From Jiangella alkaliphila (GTDB lineage: Bacteria; Actinomycetota; Actinomycetes; Jiangellales; Jiangellaceae), in NCBI RefSeq assembly GCF_900105925.1, contig NZ_LT629791.1, forward strand, positions 3,135,278 to 3,199,277: a stretch of DNA of 64,000 nucleotides. Reading direction: 5' to 3'. Position numbers and translations under genes: made by a program. Position 1 is the first letter of the stretch; every line of letters begins with the position of its first letter. The notes beneath the pieces were generated by a model, which saw only the letters and a program-made list of their open reading frames with translations, ran no database searches and was not told where the DNA came from. Below, piece after piece: positions 17,240-25,395 of the stretch.

Positions 17240-17330
17240 AGGCTCAAATACATTACGCGTTTACAACTTGTTTATGCGTTCGTATTTCGACAGCAAATAT
17301 ACGGACATCGCCCGTGAATCGCGGTACGGA
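17240..17330 (-). promoter_or_regulatory. AT-rich promoter/operator region of sugar cassette 1
   Basis: The DNA upstream of the xylF-like gene is markedly AT-rich against its surroundings. It contains an imperfect dyad centred on ACAACTTGT (17263-17271) flanked by GTTTA-type halves (17257-17278). ROK-family XylR/NagC operators are AT-rich imperfect palindromes, so this is the best candidate site for the adjacent ROK regulator; exact promoter boxes are not clear. Confidence 0.4.
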
Positions 17331-17381
17331 CCAGAACGGCCGGTTGGTCCGGGCGCCGCCGTACGCTGCCTCCAGCGTCGC

Positions 17382-17442
17382 GTTGATCATGGAGAAGGGA
17401 GGCTTCCGGGCGCGGCAAGGCCTGACCTTCTCCATGATCAAC
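17382..17442. repeat. dispersed hairpin element, copy 2 (17-bp stem)
   Basis: GTTGATCATGGAGAAGG at 17382-17398 pairs perfectly with 17426-17442 around a 27-nt loop. It ends 11 nt from the ROK gene stop on the minus strand and probably terminates it. The stem core is identical to copy 1 while the loop differs. Confidence 0.85.
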
Positions 17443-17453
17443 TCGGGTCAGGC

Positions 17454-18620
17454 CTACTGCGCGGCATCGAGGCCGGCGATGAGCGCGCCGACCGCCTCGG
17501 TGTCCTCGCCGAGCGGCGAGATCGCCACCCGGGTCCGCTCCGCCACGCCGGGGAGGACGGCCCGGCGGAAGCCCTGCTGGACCGGGCGCAGCCAGGCGTC
17601 GCCGGCGGCGATCAGCGGCCCGCCGAGGGCGATCTCGGCCGGGTTGAGGATCATCGCCAGCCAGCCCAGGCCCCGGCCGAGCAGCTCGCCGGCGTCCTCG
17701 AGCACGTGCACCGCGACGGGGTGCCCGTCGCCGATCAGCGCGAGCACCTCGGTGAGCCCGAGGTCGCGCTGCAGCGCCGAGCTCAGCGCGGAACGGACCG
17801 ACTCCGCCGAGCCGACCGTCTCCAGGCAGCCGCGGCGCCCGCACCGGCACACCACCGACAGGCCGGGGTCCAGCGCGAGGTGGCCGATCTCGCCGGCCGC
17901 GCCGGAGTCGCCGCGCAGCAGCTCGCCGCCGACCGCGACCCCCGCCCCGATGCCCGAGCCGACCTTGACGAACACCACCGATCCCGGGCCGGCGCCGGCC
18001 CGGCGGGCCAGCGCGAGCGCGCCGAGGTTCGCGTCGTTCTCGACCACCACGGGCCGGCCCAGGACGGCGGCGATCTCGTCGCGCAGCGGGAAGCCGACCA
18101 GCGTGGGCAGGATCGCCGTCTCGGTGACGGAGCCGGTCGCGGCGTCGATCGGCGCCGGGACGCCCACCGCGACTCCGGCGATCTGGCCGGCGGTCAGGCC
18201 GGCCCGTTCACGGGCCGCCGCCGCGAGCGAGGCGATCGTCTCGATCAGCGTGTCCGGGCGCAGGCCGCCGGCGAGTTCCGTGGCGGACTCGGCCAGCACC
18301 TCGCCGGGTTCGGCGCCGGCGACGACCTTGACGTGCGTGCGGCCGAGGTCGATGCCGATGCCGTACCGCTGCCGCGCCGGCGCGCGCTGGACCAGGCGGC
18401 TGCGCCGGCCGTTGGCGACGCCCTGGCTGACGACCAGCTCGCCCTCGTCGACGAGGGCGTGCACCAGTCCGGAGATGGTCGCGGGGGCGAGGCCGGTCAG
18501 CCGGGCCAGCTCCGCCTGGCTGACCGGCTGGCCGGCCGGCAGCGCGAGCAGCAGCCGCTGCCGGTTCGCCAGCCGCAGGGCGGACAGCGACCCGGGACGC
18601 AGATCGCCCCTTGACGTCAT
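17454..18620 (-). CDS. ROK-family transcriptional regulator (XylR/NagC type)
   Basis: A 388-aa sugar-responsive repressor. The N-terminal MarR-like HTH (about 15-70) reads QPVSQAELARLTGLAPATISGLVHALVDEGEL. The ROK sugar-kinase-like domain has GIDLGRTHVKV, VVVENDANLGALA and the zinc-binding CRCGRRGCLE cluster followed by GLGWLAMILNPAEIALGGPL. It lies 53 nt after the cassette 2 permease and just upstream of cassette 1, all on the minus strand. It is therefore placed to control one or both sugar importers; xylose is likely by analogy only. Confidence 0.9.
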   Translation of the reverse strand: MTSRGDLRPGSLSALRLANRQRLLLALPAGQPVSQAELARLTGLAPATISGLVHALVDEGELVVSQGVANGRRSRLVQRAPARQRYGIGIDLGRTHVKVVAGAEPGEVLAESATELAGGLRPDTLIETIASLAAAARERAGLTAGQIAGVAVGVPAPIDAATGSVTETAILPTLVGFPLRDEIAAVLGRPVVVENDANLGALALARRAGAGPGSVVFVKVGSGIGAGVAVGGELLRGDSGAAGEIGHLALDPGLSVVCRCGRRGCLETVGSAESVRSALSSALQRDLGLTEVLALIGDGHPVAVHVLEDAGELLGRGLGWLAMILNPAEIALGGPLIAAGDAWLRPVQQGFRRAVLPGVAERTRVAISPLGEDTEAVGALIAGLDAAQ

Positions 18621-18672
18621 AGTGTGAACGCTACACCCTCTTGAAAGCCGCCCCGTGGGCGGTCGCGTGCCC

Positions 18673-19824
18673 CTAGCGGCCGGGCCGCGAATGCTCGCGG
18701 AACGGCGTTATTTCGGCACGGTGCGCGAGCGTGTCCAGCCCGACGGCGACGGCGAGGACGAGACCGGTCGCGATCAGCCGGATCGCCGACGACGCGCCCA
18801 GCAGGTCCAGGCCGTTGGCCAGCGAGCCGACCACCAGCGCGCCCAGCAGCGCCGACCACACCGTGCCGCGGCCGCCGAACAGGCTGGTCCCGCCGATGGC
18901 GGCGGCGGCGACCGCGGTGAGCATCAGGTCGGTGCTGCCTGACGACTGGTTGACGGCGAGCAGCCGCGACGCGGCGAGGATGCCGCCGGTGACGGCCAGC
19001 ACCGAGGCCAGCATGAACACGACCAGGCGGATCCGGTCGACCGCGATGCCGGCCCGGCGCGCCCCCGACGCGTTGCTCCCGGTCGCGACGGCGTGACGGC
19101 CGAGCTTCGTGCGGCGCACGACCAGGTCGCCGCCGGCGAGCAGCACGAGGAACACCACCACGGCGAGCGGCACGCCGCGGTCGGCGTTGAACACCGCGAC
19201 GGCCACCGGCGCGCCGATGGCGGCGACCACCCACGGCCAGACCCGCCGCGCCGGCCGCGGCCGTTCGTTGCGCAGGTACCCGACGATCGCGAGGACGGCG
19301 CCGCCGCTCGCCACAGCGGCGATCAGCCAGCCGAGCCCCGGCGCGAGGAACGTCCCCGCGATGGCCACCAGCTGCGGGTCGTCGATGTTGACGCTGCCGG
19401 TGTCGCCGAGGACCAGCAGCAGCGCGCCCTGCCACGTCAGCAGCCCGGCCAGCGTCACCACGAACGACGGGACGCCGACCCGCGTCACCATGGCCGCGTG
19501 CAGCAGCCCGACCAGCGCGCCGGTCAGCAGCCCGGCGAGGATCGCCAGGACGGCCGGCCAGTCCTGCTTCACGCTGAGCACGGCGGTGACGGCCGCGCCG
19601 AAGCCCGACACCGCGCCGACGGACAGGTCGATCTCGCCGATCAGCAGCACGAGCACGACCGCCACCGCGACGGCGCCCACCGCGACGATCTGCAGCATCA
19701 GGTTCGTGAGGTTCACCGCCGACAGGAAGCGCGGGTTGCTCAGGCTCATGACCAGCCAGATGATGGCGAGCGCGGCCGGCGGCGCCCAGCGGCCCAGGCG
19801 CGCCGGCGACACCGACCCGCTCAC
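18673..19824 (-). CDS. XylH-like sugar ABC transporter permease (cassette 2)
   Basis: A 383-aa integral membrane permease paralogous to the cassette 1 permease: LLIGEIDLSVGAVSGFGAAVTAVL, VVTLAGLLTWQGALLLV, NASGARRAGIAV, and AAAAIGGTSLFGGRGTVWSALLG. It lacks the long N-terminal tail of its paralogue. The GTG start overlaps the binding-protein stop by 4 nt (GTGA). No separate ATPase gene occurs in this operon, so its energy-coupling partner should be the ABC domain of the ATPase-kinase fusion encoded at the operon head. Confidence 0.9.
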   Translation of the reverse strand: MSGSVSPARLGRWAPPAALAIIWLVMSLSNPRFLSAVNLTNLMLQIVAVGAVAVAVVLVLLIGEIDLSVGAVSGFGAAVTAVLSVKQDWPAVLAILAGLLTGALVGLLHAAMVTRVGVPSFVVTLAGLLTWQGALLLVLGDTGSVNIDDPQLVAIAGTFLAPGLGWLIAAVASGGAVLAIVGYLRNERPRPARRVWPWVVAAIGAPVAVAVFNADRGVPLAVVVFLVLLAGGDLVVRRTKLGRHAVATGSNASGARRAGIAVDRIRLVVFMLASVLAVTGGILAASRLLAVNQSSGSTDLMLTAVAAAAIGGTSLFGGRGTVWSALLGALVVGSLANGLDLLGASSAIRLIATGLVLAVAVGLDTLAHRAEITPFREHSRPGR

Positions 19825-20909
19825 GGCGCCCCGCCCTCGGTCAGGCCGGCGACGGCGCACTCCTGCTCGAGCCCCTCGCAGATCTCGTCCACCGACCAGA
19901 AGCCGTCGGCGACGACGGTCGCGGCGATCGTCTCGCGCGTGACGGCGACCGGCTCCAGCATCAGCGCGGGGATGCGTCCCTGGCCGTTGTCGACCCAGCT
20001 GTTGCGCAGGTCGTCCGGCGGCTCGCCGGTCCGCGCCAGGCTGACGGCGACGTCGGCGGCCATCTCGGCCTGCGTGCGCACCGCCTTGTAGACCGTCATG
20101 TACTGGTCGCCGGTGAGGATCCGGCGGATCGCCGCCAGTTCGGCGTCCTGCCCGGTCACCGGCGGCAGCGGGTCGAGCCCGGCGGCCTTCATCGCGGCGA
20201 TGGCGCCGCCGGCCACGCCGTCGTTGGCCGCGTAGACGCCGGCGACGCGGTCGCGGCCCAGCGTCGTCAGGGCCCGGTCCATCGCCTCCTGTGCCTGGTC
20301 GGGCGACCAGTCGGGCACGTCGACCTCGGCGCCGACGGTGACACCGGCGGTGTCGAGGACGCTGTGCGCGCCACGGCGGAACAGCGCGGCGTTGTCGTCG
20401 GTGGGCGAGCCGTTCAGCACCACCAGCTCGCCGCCGGTGTCGCCGACGGCGGCCAGCAGGACCTCGGCCTGCAACACGCCGACCTGCTCGTTGTCGAACG
20501 TGACGTGGAAGTCGACCGGGACGTCGAGCACGAGCCGGTCGTAGCTGACCACCGGGACGCCGGCCGCGTGCGCCAGGCGGACGATGACAGCGGCGGACCT
20601 GGAGTCGACCGGGTCGAGCACGAGCACGTCGGCGCCGTTGGTGAGCGCGGCCTCGGCCTGGGCCTGCTGGTGGGCGGCGTCCTGGTCGGCGTTGCTGACC
20701 AGCGTCTCGCAGTCGGCGCACACCTCCTGGACGCGGTCGACGAACGCCGGGCGGTCGTGCGACTCGTAGCGGGCGGTCTTGTTCTCCGGCAGCAGCAGGG
20801 CGATCTGCAGCTCGTCGGACCCGCCGGCGGCCGTGCCGCAGGCCGCCGCCCCCAGCGCCAGGGCGAGGACCGCGGGCAGGGCGGCGGCGAGCAGGCGTCG
20901 GCGGCCCAT
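19821..20909 (-). CDS. XylF-like sugar-binding lipoprotein (cassette 2)
   Basis: A 362-aa lipoprotein with a signal peptide ending at Cys24 (LGAAAC). The mature domain parallels the cassette 1 protein: LLLPENKTARYESHDRP, VVSYDRLVLDVPVDFHVTFDNEQ, VVLNGSPTDDNAALFRRGAHS, GVYAANDGVAGGA and PPVTGQDAELA. The CADCE and C-terminal Cys pairs are conserved between the paralogues, suggesting structural disulfides. The ATG shares one base with the response-regulator stop (TGATG). It probably binds a pentose-like sugar and may supply the input to the fused kinase through the transporter. Confidence 0.9.
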   Translation of the reverse strand: MGRRRLLAAALPAVLALALGAAACGTAAGGSDELQIALLLPENKTARYESHDRPAFVDRVQEVCADCETLVSNADQDAAHQQAQAEAALTNGADVLVLDPVDSRSAAVIVRLAHAAGVPVVSYDRLVLDVPVDFHVTFDNEQVGVLQAEVLLAAVGDTGGELVVLNGSPTDDNAALFRRGAHSVLDTAGVTVGAEVDVPDWSPDQAQEAMDRALTTLGRDRVAGVYAANDGVAGGAIAAMKAAGLDPLPPVTGQDAELAAIRRILTGDQYMTVYKAVRTQAEMAADVAVSLARTGEPPDDLRNSWVDNGQGRIPALMLEPVAVTRETIAATVVADGFWSVDEICEGLEQECAVAGLTEGGAP

Positions 20910-21604
20910 CACCGGTCCGTCGTGAAGCGGTAGCCGGCCCGCGGCTCGGTGACGATCAGCTCGGTGCCCTCGGGTCCTTCGAGCTTGGCCCGCAGCCGGC
21001 CGACGTACACGCGCGTGTACTCCGTCTGCGTCTCGTAGCCCGGCCCCCACACCCGGCGCAGCAGTTCGGCGTGCGACAGCAGCCGGCCGGGGTTCATCGC
21101 CAGCTCGCGCAGCAGCGCGTACTCGGTGCGGGTGAGGTGCACCCGCTTGCCGCCCTTCGTGACCAGCTGGGCGTCGAAGTCGATGCGCACGTCGCCGACC
21201 CGCACCTGCGGCGCCACCGGGCGCGGCTCGGCCGGACGGGCCCGGCGCAGCATGGCGTTGATGCGGGCGAGCAGTTCCTCGATGCCGAACGGCTTGGTGA
21301 GGTAGTCGTCGGCGCCCAGGTTCAGCGCCCGGACCTTGTCGGTCTCGCCCCGCCGCGCCGACAGCACGATGATCCCGACGTCGGACCGGTCGCGCACCGC
21401 CCAGCACAGGTCGAAGCCGTCGTGGCCGGGCAGCATGAGGTCGAGCAGCACGACGTCGGGCGCGGTCTCGTCGAGCAGCCTGAGCAGGTCGGAGCCGTCC
21501 GTCGACACGACGACCCGGTAGCCGCGGGCGGTGAGGTTGGACCGCAGGACGTCGACGATGATGCGGTCGTCCTCGACGATGAGGACGCCGGGAGCCTCAG
21601 CCAT
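20909..21604 (-). CDS. response regulator, OmpR/KdpE type
   Basis: A 231-aa regulator. The receiver has EDD at 11-13, phospho-acceptor D55 in VVLLDLMLPG and the Lys of LTKPFG near 103. The OmpR winged helix covers about 130-228 (LTRTEYALLRELAMNPGRLLS, then VYVGRLRAKL and EPRAGYRF). The start overlaps the ATPase-kinase fusion gene by 8 nt, so it is the partner of that kinase. Being inside a transporter operon, it likely autoregulates sugar uptake; targets are not identifiable here. Confidence 0.93.
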   Translation of the reverse strand: MAEAPGVLIVEDDRIIVDVLRSNLTARGYRVVVSTDGSDLLRLLDETAPDVVLLDLMLPGHDGFDLCWAVRDRSDVGIIVLSARRGETDKVRALNLGADDYLTKPFGIEELLARINAMLRRARPAEPRPVAPQVRVGDVRIDFDAQLVTKGGKRVHLTRTEYALLRELAMNPGRLLSHAELLRRVWGPGYETQTEYTRVYVGRLRAKLEGPEGTELIVTEPRAGYRFTTDR

Positions 21605-24008
21605 CGTTCTCCTCGTCGTCGGCCGGTTCGACCGGCAGTGTCACGCGGAAGCTCGACTCGGGCCCGGCCACCAGCTCGACTCGGCCGCCGTGCGCCGCGG
21701 CGATGCCGCGGACGATGGCCAGTCCCAGCCCGGCGCCGGTGCTGCCCTCGCCGCGCACCCGCGGCTCGAAGATCCGCTCCGCGACCTCGGGCGGGATGCC
21801 GGGGCCGTCGTCGCTGACCAGCACCTCGACCGACGTGCCGCCGCTGACCGCCGCGGCGGTGACGCGCACCGCGCCGTCGGGCCCGCCGTGGCGGACCCCG
21901 TTCTCCAGCAGGTTGACGAACACCTGCTCGAGGCGGTCGTGGTCGGCCCAGATCGGCGGCAGGTCGGCGGCGACCGCGACCTTGACGCGGTCGGGGTGCG
22001 GCACGCAGCTGCGGGCCGCCTCGAGGACGAGCCGCACGTCGGTCCAGTCGGGGCGCAGGCGCAGCAGGCCGGACTCGATGGCCGAGGAGTCGAGCAGGTC
22101 GCCGACCAGGCGCTCCATGCGCGCGGACTCCGTCGTGATGGCGGCGAGGAACCGGTCGATGGAGTCGGGGTCCCAGACGAGGTCGCGCTGCTGCAGCGTC
22201 GAGGCGTACCCGTGGATCGCGGTCAGCGGCGTGCGCAGCTCGTGGCTGAGGTGCTGCAGCACCTCGCGCTGCAGCTGCTGAGAGCGCCGGGCGGCGGCCG
22301 CCTCGCGGCGCGCGCTCTCGAGCATCTCCCGCTCCAGGGCGAGAGCGAGCGACCGGCGCGCGTCGTCGAGCAGCTCGACGGCGTCGCGGGACGGCTCCGC
22401 GGGGTCGTCCCAGCGGGCCAGCAGCAGCCCGGTGCCGCCGGGGATCGGCAGCCCGGCGATGGCCAGACCGTCGCCGAGGCGCCGCGGCCGGTCGATCCCG
22501 GCAGGCGCCGCCTCGGCCAGCTCGCGCAGCCCGTGCGGGTCGGACTCAGAAGACTCGTCGAGGTCGATGTGCACCCACCGGGGCCCGCCGCCGGTGAGCT
22601 CGGAGACGTCGGTCAGCAGCATGCCGGCCGCCCGGGCACCGAGGCCGCGGCAGAGCGCGAGCAGCGCGGCGGACAGCCCGCCGTCGACGCGGTCGGGACC
22701 GGCCAGCGTCTCGAGCATCGCCCGCAGCGACTCGAGGATCTCGTTGCGCCGGCTGACCTCCTCGATCAGCCGTTCGCGCTCGATCGCACTGGCGGCGTGG
22801 CCGGCGTAGAGCGAGACCAGCTCGCGGCGGTCGGCGTCGAGGCGGCCGGCGGAGGTGCTGAACCCGGTGATGGTGCCCAGCACGCCGGTGGAGCCGACGA
22901 TCGGCGCGGACCACGCGCTGCGCACCCCGGCGGCGGAGGCCTGCTCGAGGTAGCCGGTCCAGGACGACTCGTCGCTCAGGTCGTCCATGACCACCAGCTG
23001 GCCGAGCGCCGCCGCCGTCCCGACCAGGCCGCCGGCCGACCCGACCGGCACCAGCGCGGCGTCCTCGGCCAGCGCCGGCGGCACGCCGATGGCCGCGGTG
23101 CGGCGCAGCAGCGGCCCGCGCGGCGCGCGGTCGAGCAGGTGCACGCAGAGCATGTCCTGGTCGAGGGCGGCCGCCGTGGCCGACACCACGAGCGGCAGCG
23201 ACGCGGCGGGGTCGGCGGCGGAGAGCTGCTCGACCAGGCTCTTCAGACGGTTGAGCTGACGGCGCGCCGCCGACTCGGTCTCGATGCCCGACATCAGCGC
23301 CGCGACGTCGTCAGAGTGGACCTCGGCCGGCGACACGGTCGCGACGATGCGGCCGTGGCGGAGCACCACGATGCGGTCCGCCAGCGCGAAGACCTCGTCG
23401 AGATCGTGGCTGACCAGCAGGATCGCCCGGCCGTCGTCGCGCAGGCCGCCCAGCACGCGCATGATCTCCGCGCGGCGCAGCACGCTCAGCGACGCCGTCG
23501 GCTCGTCCAGCACCAACAGGTCGGCGCCGGTGGACAGCGCCCGGGCCAGCGCCACCTCCTGCCGCTGGCCGCGCGACAGTGTGTCGACCCGGGCCCGGAC
23601 GTCGGTGAGCTGCGAGCCGAACCGCTCGAGCGCGTGCCGGGCGTCGGCGGCCATCCGGCCCTCGGCCAGCAGGACGCGGGAGTGCTCGCGGCCGAGGAAG
23701 ATGTTCGCCACGACGTCGAGGTCGTCGCAGAGCCCGAGGTCCTGCCAGACCACCGCGACCGGCGCCCGGGCGACGCCGGCGGTGGCCTGCACCTCGACCT
23801 GGCCCTCGTCGACGTCGGTGTCGCCGGTGATGCACCTGACCAGCGTCGACTTGCCGGCGCCGTTCTCGCCCACGACGGCGACGATCTCGCCGCCGCGCAC
23901 GCTGAGCGACACGCCGTCGAGCGCTCGCAGCCGCCCGTAGCGCTTCGTCACGCCACGCAGCTCGAGGATCGGCCCGGCCGTGCCGCGGCGGCCGTCGCCG
24001 TCGGTCAT
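21597..24008 (-). CDS. sugar ABC-transporter ATPase fused to GAF-like domains and a histidine kinase
   Basis: An 803-aa single-frame fusion (numbering from the ATG at 24008). Residues 12-245 form an XylG-type ABC ATPase with Walker A GENGAGKST (47-55), Q-loop VWQDLGLCDDLDVVANIFLG, signature LSRGQRQ (144-150), Walker B LLVLDEPT and switch His in LVSHDL. A helical linker leads to a GAF domain (about 265-415) and a second GAF-like region (about 430-560). The kinase follows: H-box HLSHELRTPL with phospho-acceptor His589, N-box FVNLLENGVRHG, G1 DDGPGIP and G2 GAGLGLAI. All catalytic motifs of both enzymes are intact. It heads an overlapping operon with regulator, binding protein and permease but no other ATPase. 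It could couple transport state to phosphorelay. It lies 87 nt from the QorB-like gene. Confidence 0.93.
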   Translation of the reverse strand: MTDGDGRRGTAGPILELRGVTKRYGRLRALDGVSLSVRGGEIVAVVGENGAGKSTLVRCITGDTDVDEGQVEVQATAGVARAPVAVVWQDLGLCDDLDVVANIFLGREHSRVLLAEGRMAADARHALERFGSQLTDVRARVDTLSRGQRQEVALARALSTGADLLVLDEPTASLSVLRRAEIMRVLGGLRDDGRAILLVSHDLDEVFALADRIVVLRHGRIVATVSPAEVHSDDVAALMSGIETESAARRQLNRLKSLVEQLSAADPAASLPLVVSATAAALDQDMLCVHLLDRAPRGPLLRRTAAIGVPPALAEDAALVPVGSAGGLVGTAAALGQLVVMDDLSDESSWTGYLEQASAAGVRSAWSAPIVGSTGVLGTITGFSTSAGRLDADRRELVSLYAGHAASAIERERLIEEVSRRNEILESLRAMLETLAGPDRVDGGLSAALLALCRGLGARAAGMLLTDVSELTGGGPRWVHIDLDESSESDPHGLRELAEAAPAGIDRPRRLGDGLAIAGLPIPGGTGLLLARWDDPAEPSRDAVELLDDARRSLALALEREMLESARREAAAARRSQQLQREVLQHLSHELRTPLTAIHGYASTLQQRDLVWDPDSIDRFLAAITTESARMERLVGDLLDSSAIESGLLRLRPDWTDVRLVLEAARSCVPHPDRVKVAVAADLPPIWADHDRLEQVFVNLLENGVRHGGPDGAVRVTAAAVSGGTSVEVLVSDDGPGIPPEVAERIFEPRVRGEGSTGAGLGLAIVRGIAAAHGGRVELVAGPESSFRVTLPVEPADDEENDG

Positions 24009-24095
24009 GCCACTATCATCCCCCCGCTGGCGCGAGACCTCGCGGTCGGCCGCCATCGTGACTCGCCGACGACGGCCGACCGTGCCATCGGCGCG

Positions 24096-24890
24096 TCAGC
24101 GCAGCGTGCGGACGAACTCCTCGATCGGGGCGGCGGGACGGCCGAGCAGCCGCTCGAGGTCCGGCGTCGGCGTGCCGAACTGCGGCAGCCGCAGCAGCGG
24201 CAGGATGAAGGCCATGCCGCCGGTCTCGTCGTCGGCCAGCTCCCGGAAGGTGACGCCGAGGGCCTCGGCGAGCTGCGGATACGTCCAGCCGGGGCCGCGC
24301 AGCTCGTAGACGGCCTTCTCGTGGCCGGTCCCGGTCAGGACGGCGCTCGCGGCCAGCGCGAGGTCGGCGATCGGCGCGGTGACCAGCGGCTGCCCGATCG
24401 CCGGCGCTGCCAGCTCGCCGGCCTTCACCGCGGCCGCCGCCAGGTCCGCCGTCACCAGCTCCTCGGTGTAGAAGGTGTTGCGCAGGAACGTGTACGCGAT
24501 GCCGGTGTCGCGGATCGCCCGCTCGGTCGTCGTGTGGTCGGCCAGGAAGCTCGCGCCGTCCTCGGCGGTGATGGCGCTGGTGTAGACGATGTGCCCGACG
24601 CCGGCGGTCTCGGCCGCTGCCACCACGTTCGCGTGCTGGCGCGGCCGCACGCCCGGCGACGTGTCCGACGCCGACACGAACAGCAGCCGATCGGCGCCGG
24701 CGAACGCGCGGCCGAGGCTGGCCGGGTCGTCGTAGTCGGCCTGGCGCACCTCGACGCCGCGCTCGGCGAAGGGCCGCGCCTTCTCCGGGTCGCGCGCCAC
24801 GACGGCGACCTCGCCGGCCGGCAGTTCGGCGATCAGGTCGTCGACCACGACGGGCCCGAACCGGCCGGTCGCCCCGGTCACCACGATCAT
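24096..24890 (-). CDS. NAD(P)-binding NmrA/QorB-like quinone oxidoreductase
   Basis: A 264-aa atypical SDR. The N-terminal nucleotide-binding motif is VTGATGRFGPVVVDDL, followed by ARDPEKARPFAERGVEVRQADYDDP, ADRLLFVSASD and TFLRNTFYTEEL. This pattern fits QorB-type NAD(P)H:quinone oxidoreductases and NmrA-like redox sensors. It is transcribed divergently from an HxlR regulator across a 106-base gap; HxlR/QorB-like pairs often respond to electrophiles or quinones. The ATG at 24890 is the normal family start. Confidence 0.88.
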   Translation of the reverse strand: MIVVTGATGRFGPVVVDDLIAELPAGEVAVVARDPEKARPFAERGVEVRQADYDDPASLGRAFAGADRLLFVSASDTSPGVRPRQHANVVAAAETAGVGHIVYTSAITAEDGASFLADHTTTERAIRDTGIAYTFLRNTFYTEELVTADLAAAAVKAGELAAPAIGQPLVTAPIADLALAASAVLTGTGHEKAVYELRGPGWTYPQLAEALGVTFRELADDETGGMAFILPLLRLPQFGTPTPDLERLLGRPAAPIEEFVRTLR

Positions 24891-24961
24891 GACTGTCTCC
24901 GTTCACTCAAGGGTCTGTTCTCGCGACGATCGCGACGTTACGCTGGAGACTCACCCAGCGA

Positions 24962-24974
24962 AAGTACGTACCTT
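24962..24974. promoter_or_regulatory. candidate HxlR operator
   Basis: AAGTACGTACCTT is a near-perfect palindrome 22 nt before the HxlR start, in the divergent promoter region shared with the oxidoreductase gene. HxlR-family sites typically contain GTAC half-sites, so it is a plausible autoregulatory operator. Confidence 0.5.
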
Positions 24975-24996
24975 GAGGTAACCAACGGAGGTGGGC

Positions 24997-25395
24997 GTGA
25001 GCATCGAGGTCAGCAAGGGCCTGCAGGCGCTGCAAGGTGACGTGTTCGACAGCAACTGCCCGTCGCGCGGCATCCTGGAGCACGTCACCAGCCGGTGGGG
25101 CGTGCTCGTCCTGGCCGCGCTGGGGGAGCGCGAGCAGCGCTTCGGCGAACTGCACCGGCGCATCGGCGGGGTGAGCCAGAAGATGCTCGCCCAGACGCTG
25201 CGCGCGCTGGCCGCCGACGGCTTCGTCGAGCGGACGGTCATCCCGGCCGCGCCGCCGCAGGTCAGCTACCGGCTGACCGCGTCAGGCGACCAGGTCGCCG
25301 CGCACGTGGTCGGGCTGGTGGGCTGGATCGAGCAGAACCTGCCCGCCATCCTGGCCGCCCGCGAGGGCCAGCCGGCGCCGTCCGACACCCCCTAG
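24997..25395 (+). CDS. HxlR-family winged-helix regulator
   Basis: A 132-aa DNA-binding protein. It has the HxlR signature: a single N-terminal Cys (DSNCPSRGILEHVTSRWGVLVL, where this Cys is often the redox sensor), RFGELHRRIGGVSQKMLAQTLRAL, and the wing VIPAAPPQVSYRLTASG. The GTG at 24997 is 5 nt after GGAGG; an in-frame GTG two codons earlier abuts that site. It is divergent from a QorB-like gene, which it probably regulates in response to thiol-reactive compounds. Its end overlaps the convergent repeat-peptide gene by 4 nt. Confidence 0.9.
   Translation: MSIEVSKGLQALQGDVFDSNCPSRGILEHVTSRWGVLVLAALGEREQRFGELHRRIGGVSQKMLAQTLRALAADGFVERTVIPAAPPQVSYRLTASGDQVAAHVVGLVGWIEQNLPAILAAREGQPAPSDTP

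Noticed and set aside
24991-24996. Upstream GTG as the HxlR start
   Set aside because: It abuts the GGAGG ribosome site; the GTG at 24997 has proper 5-nt spacing.
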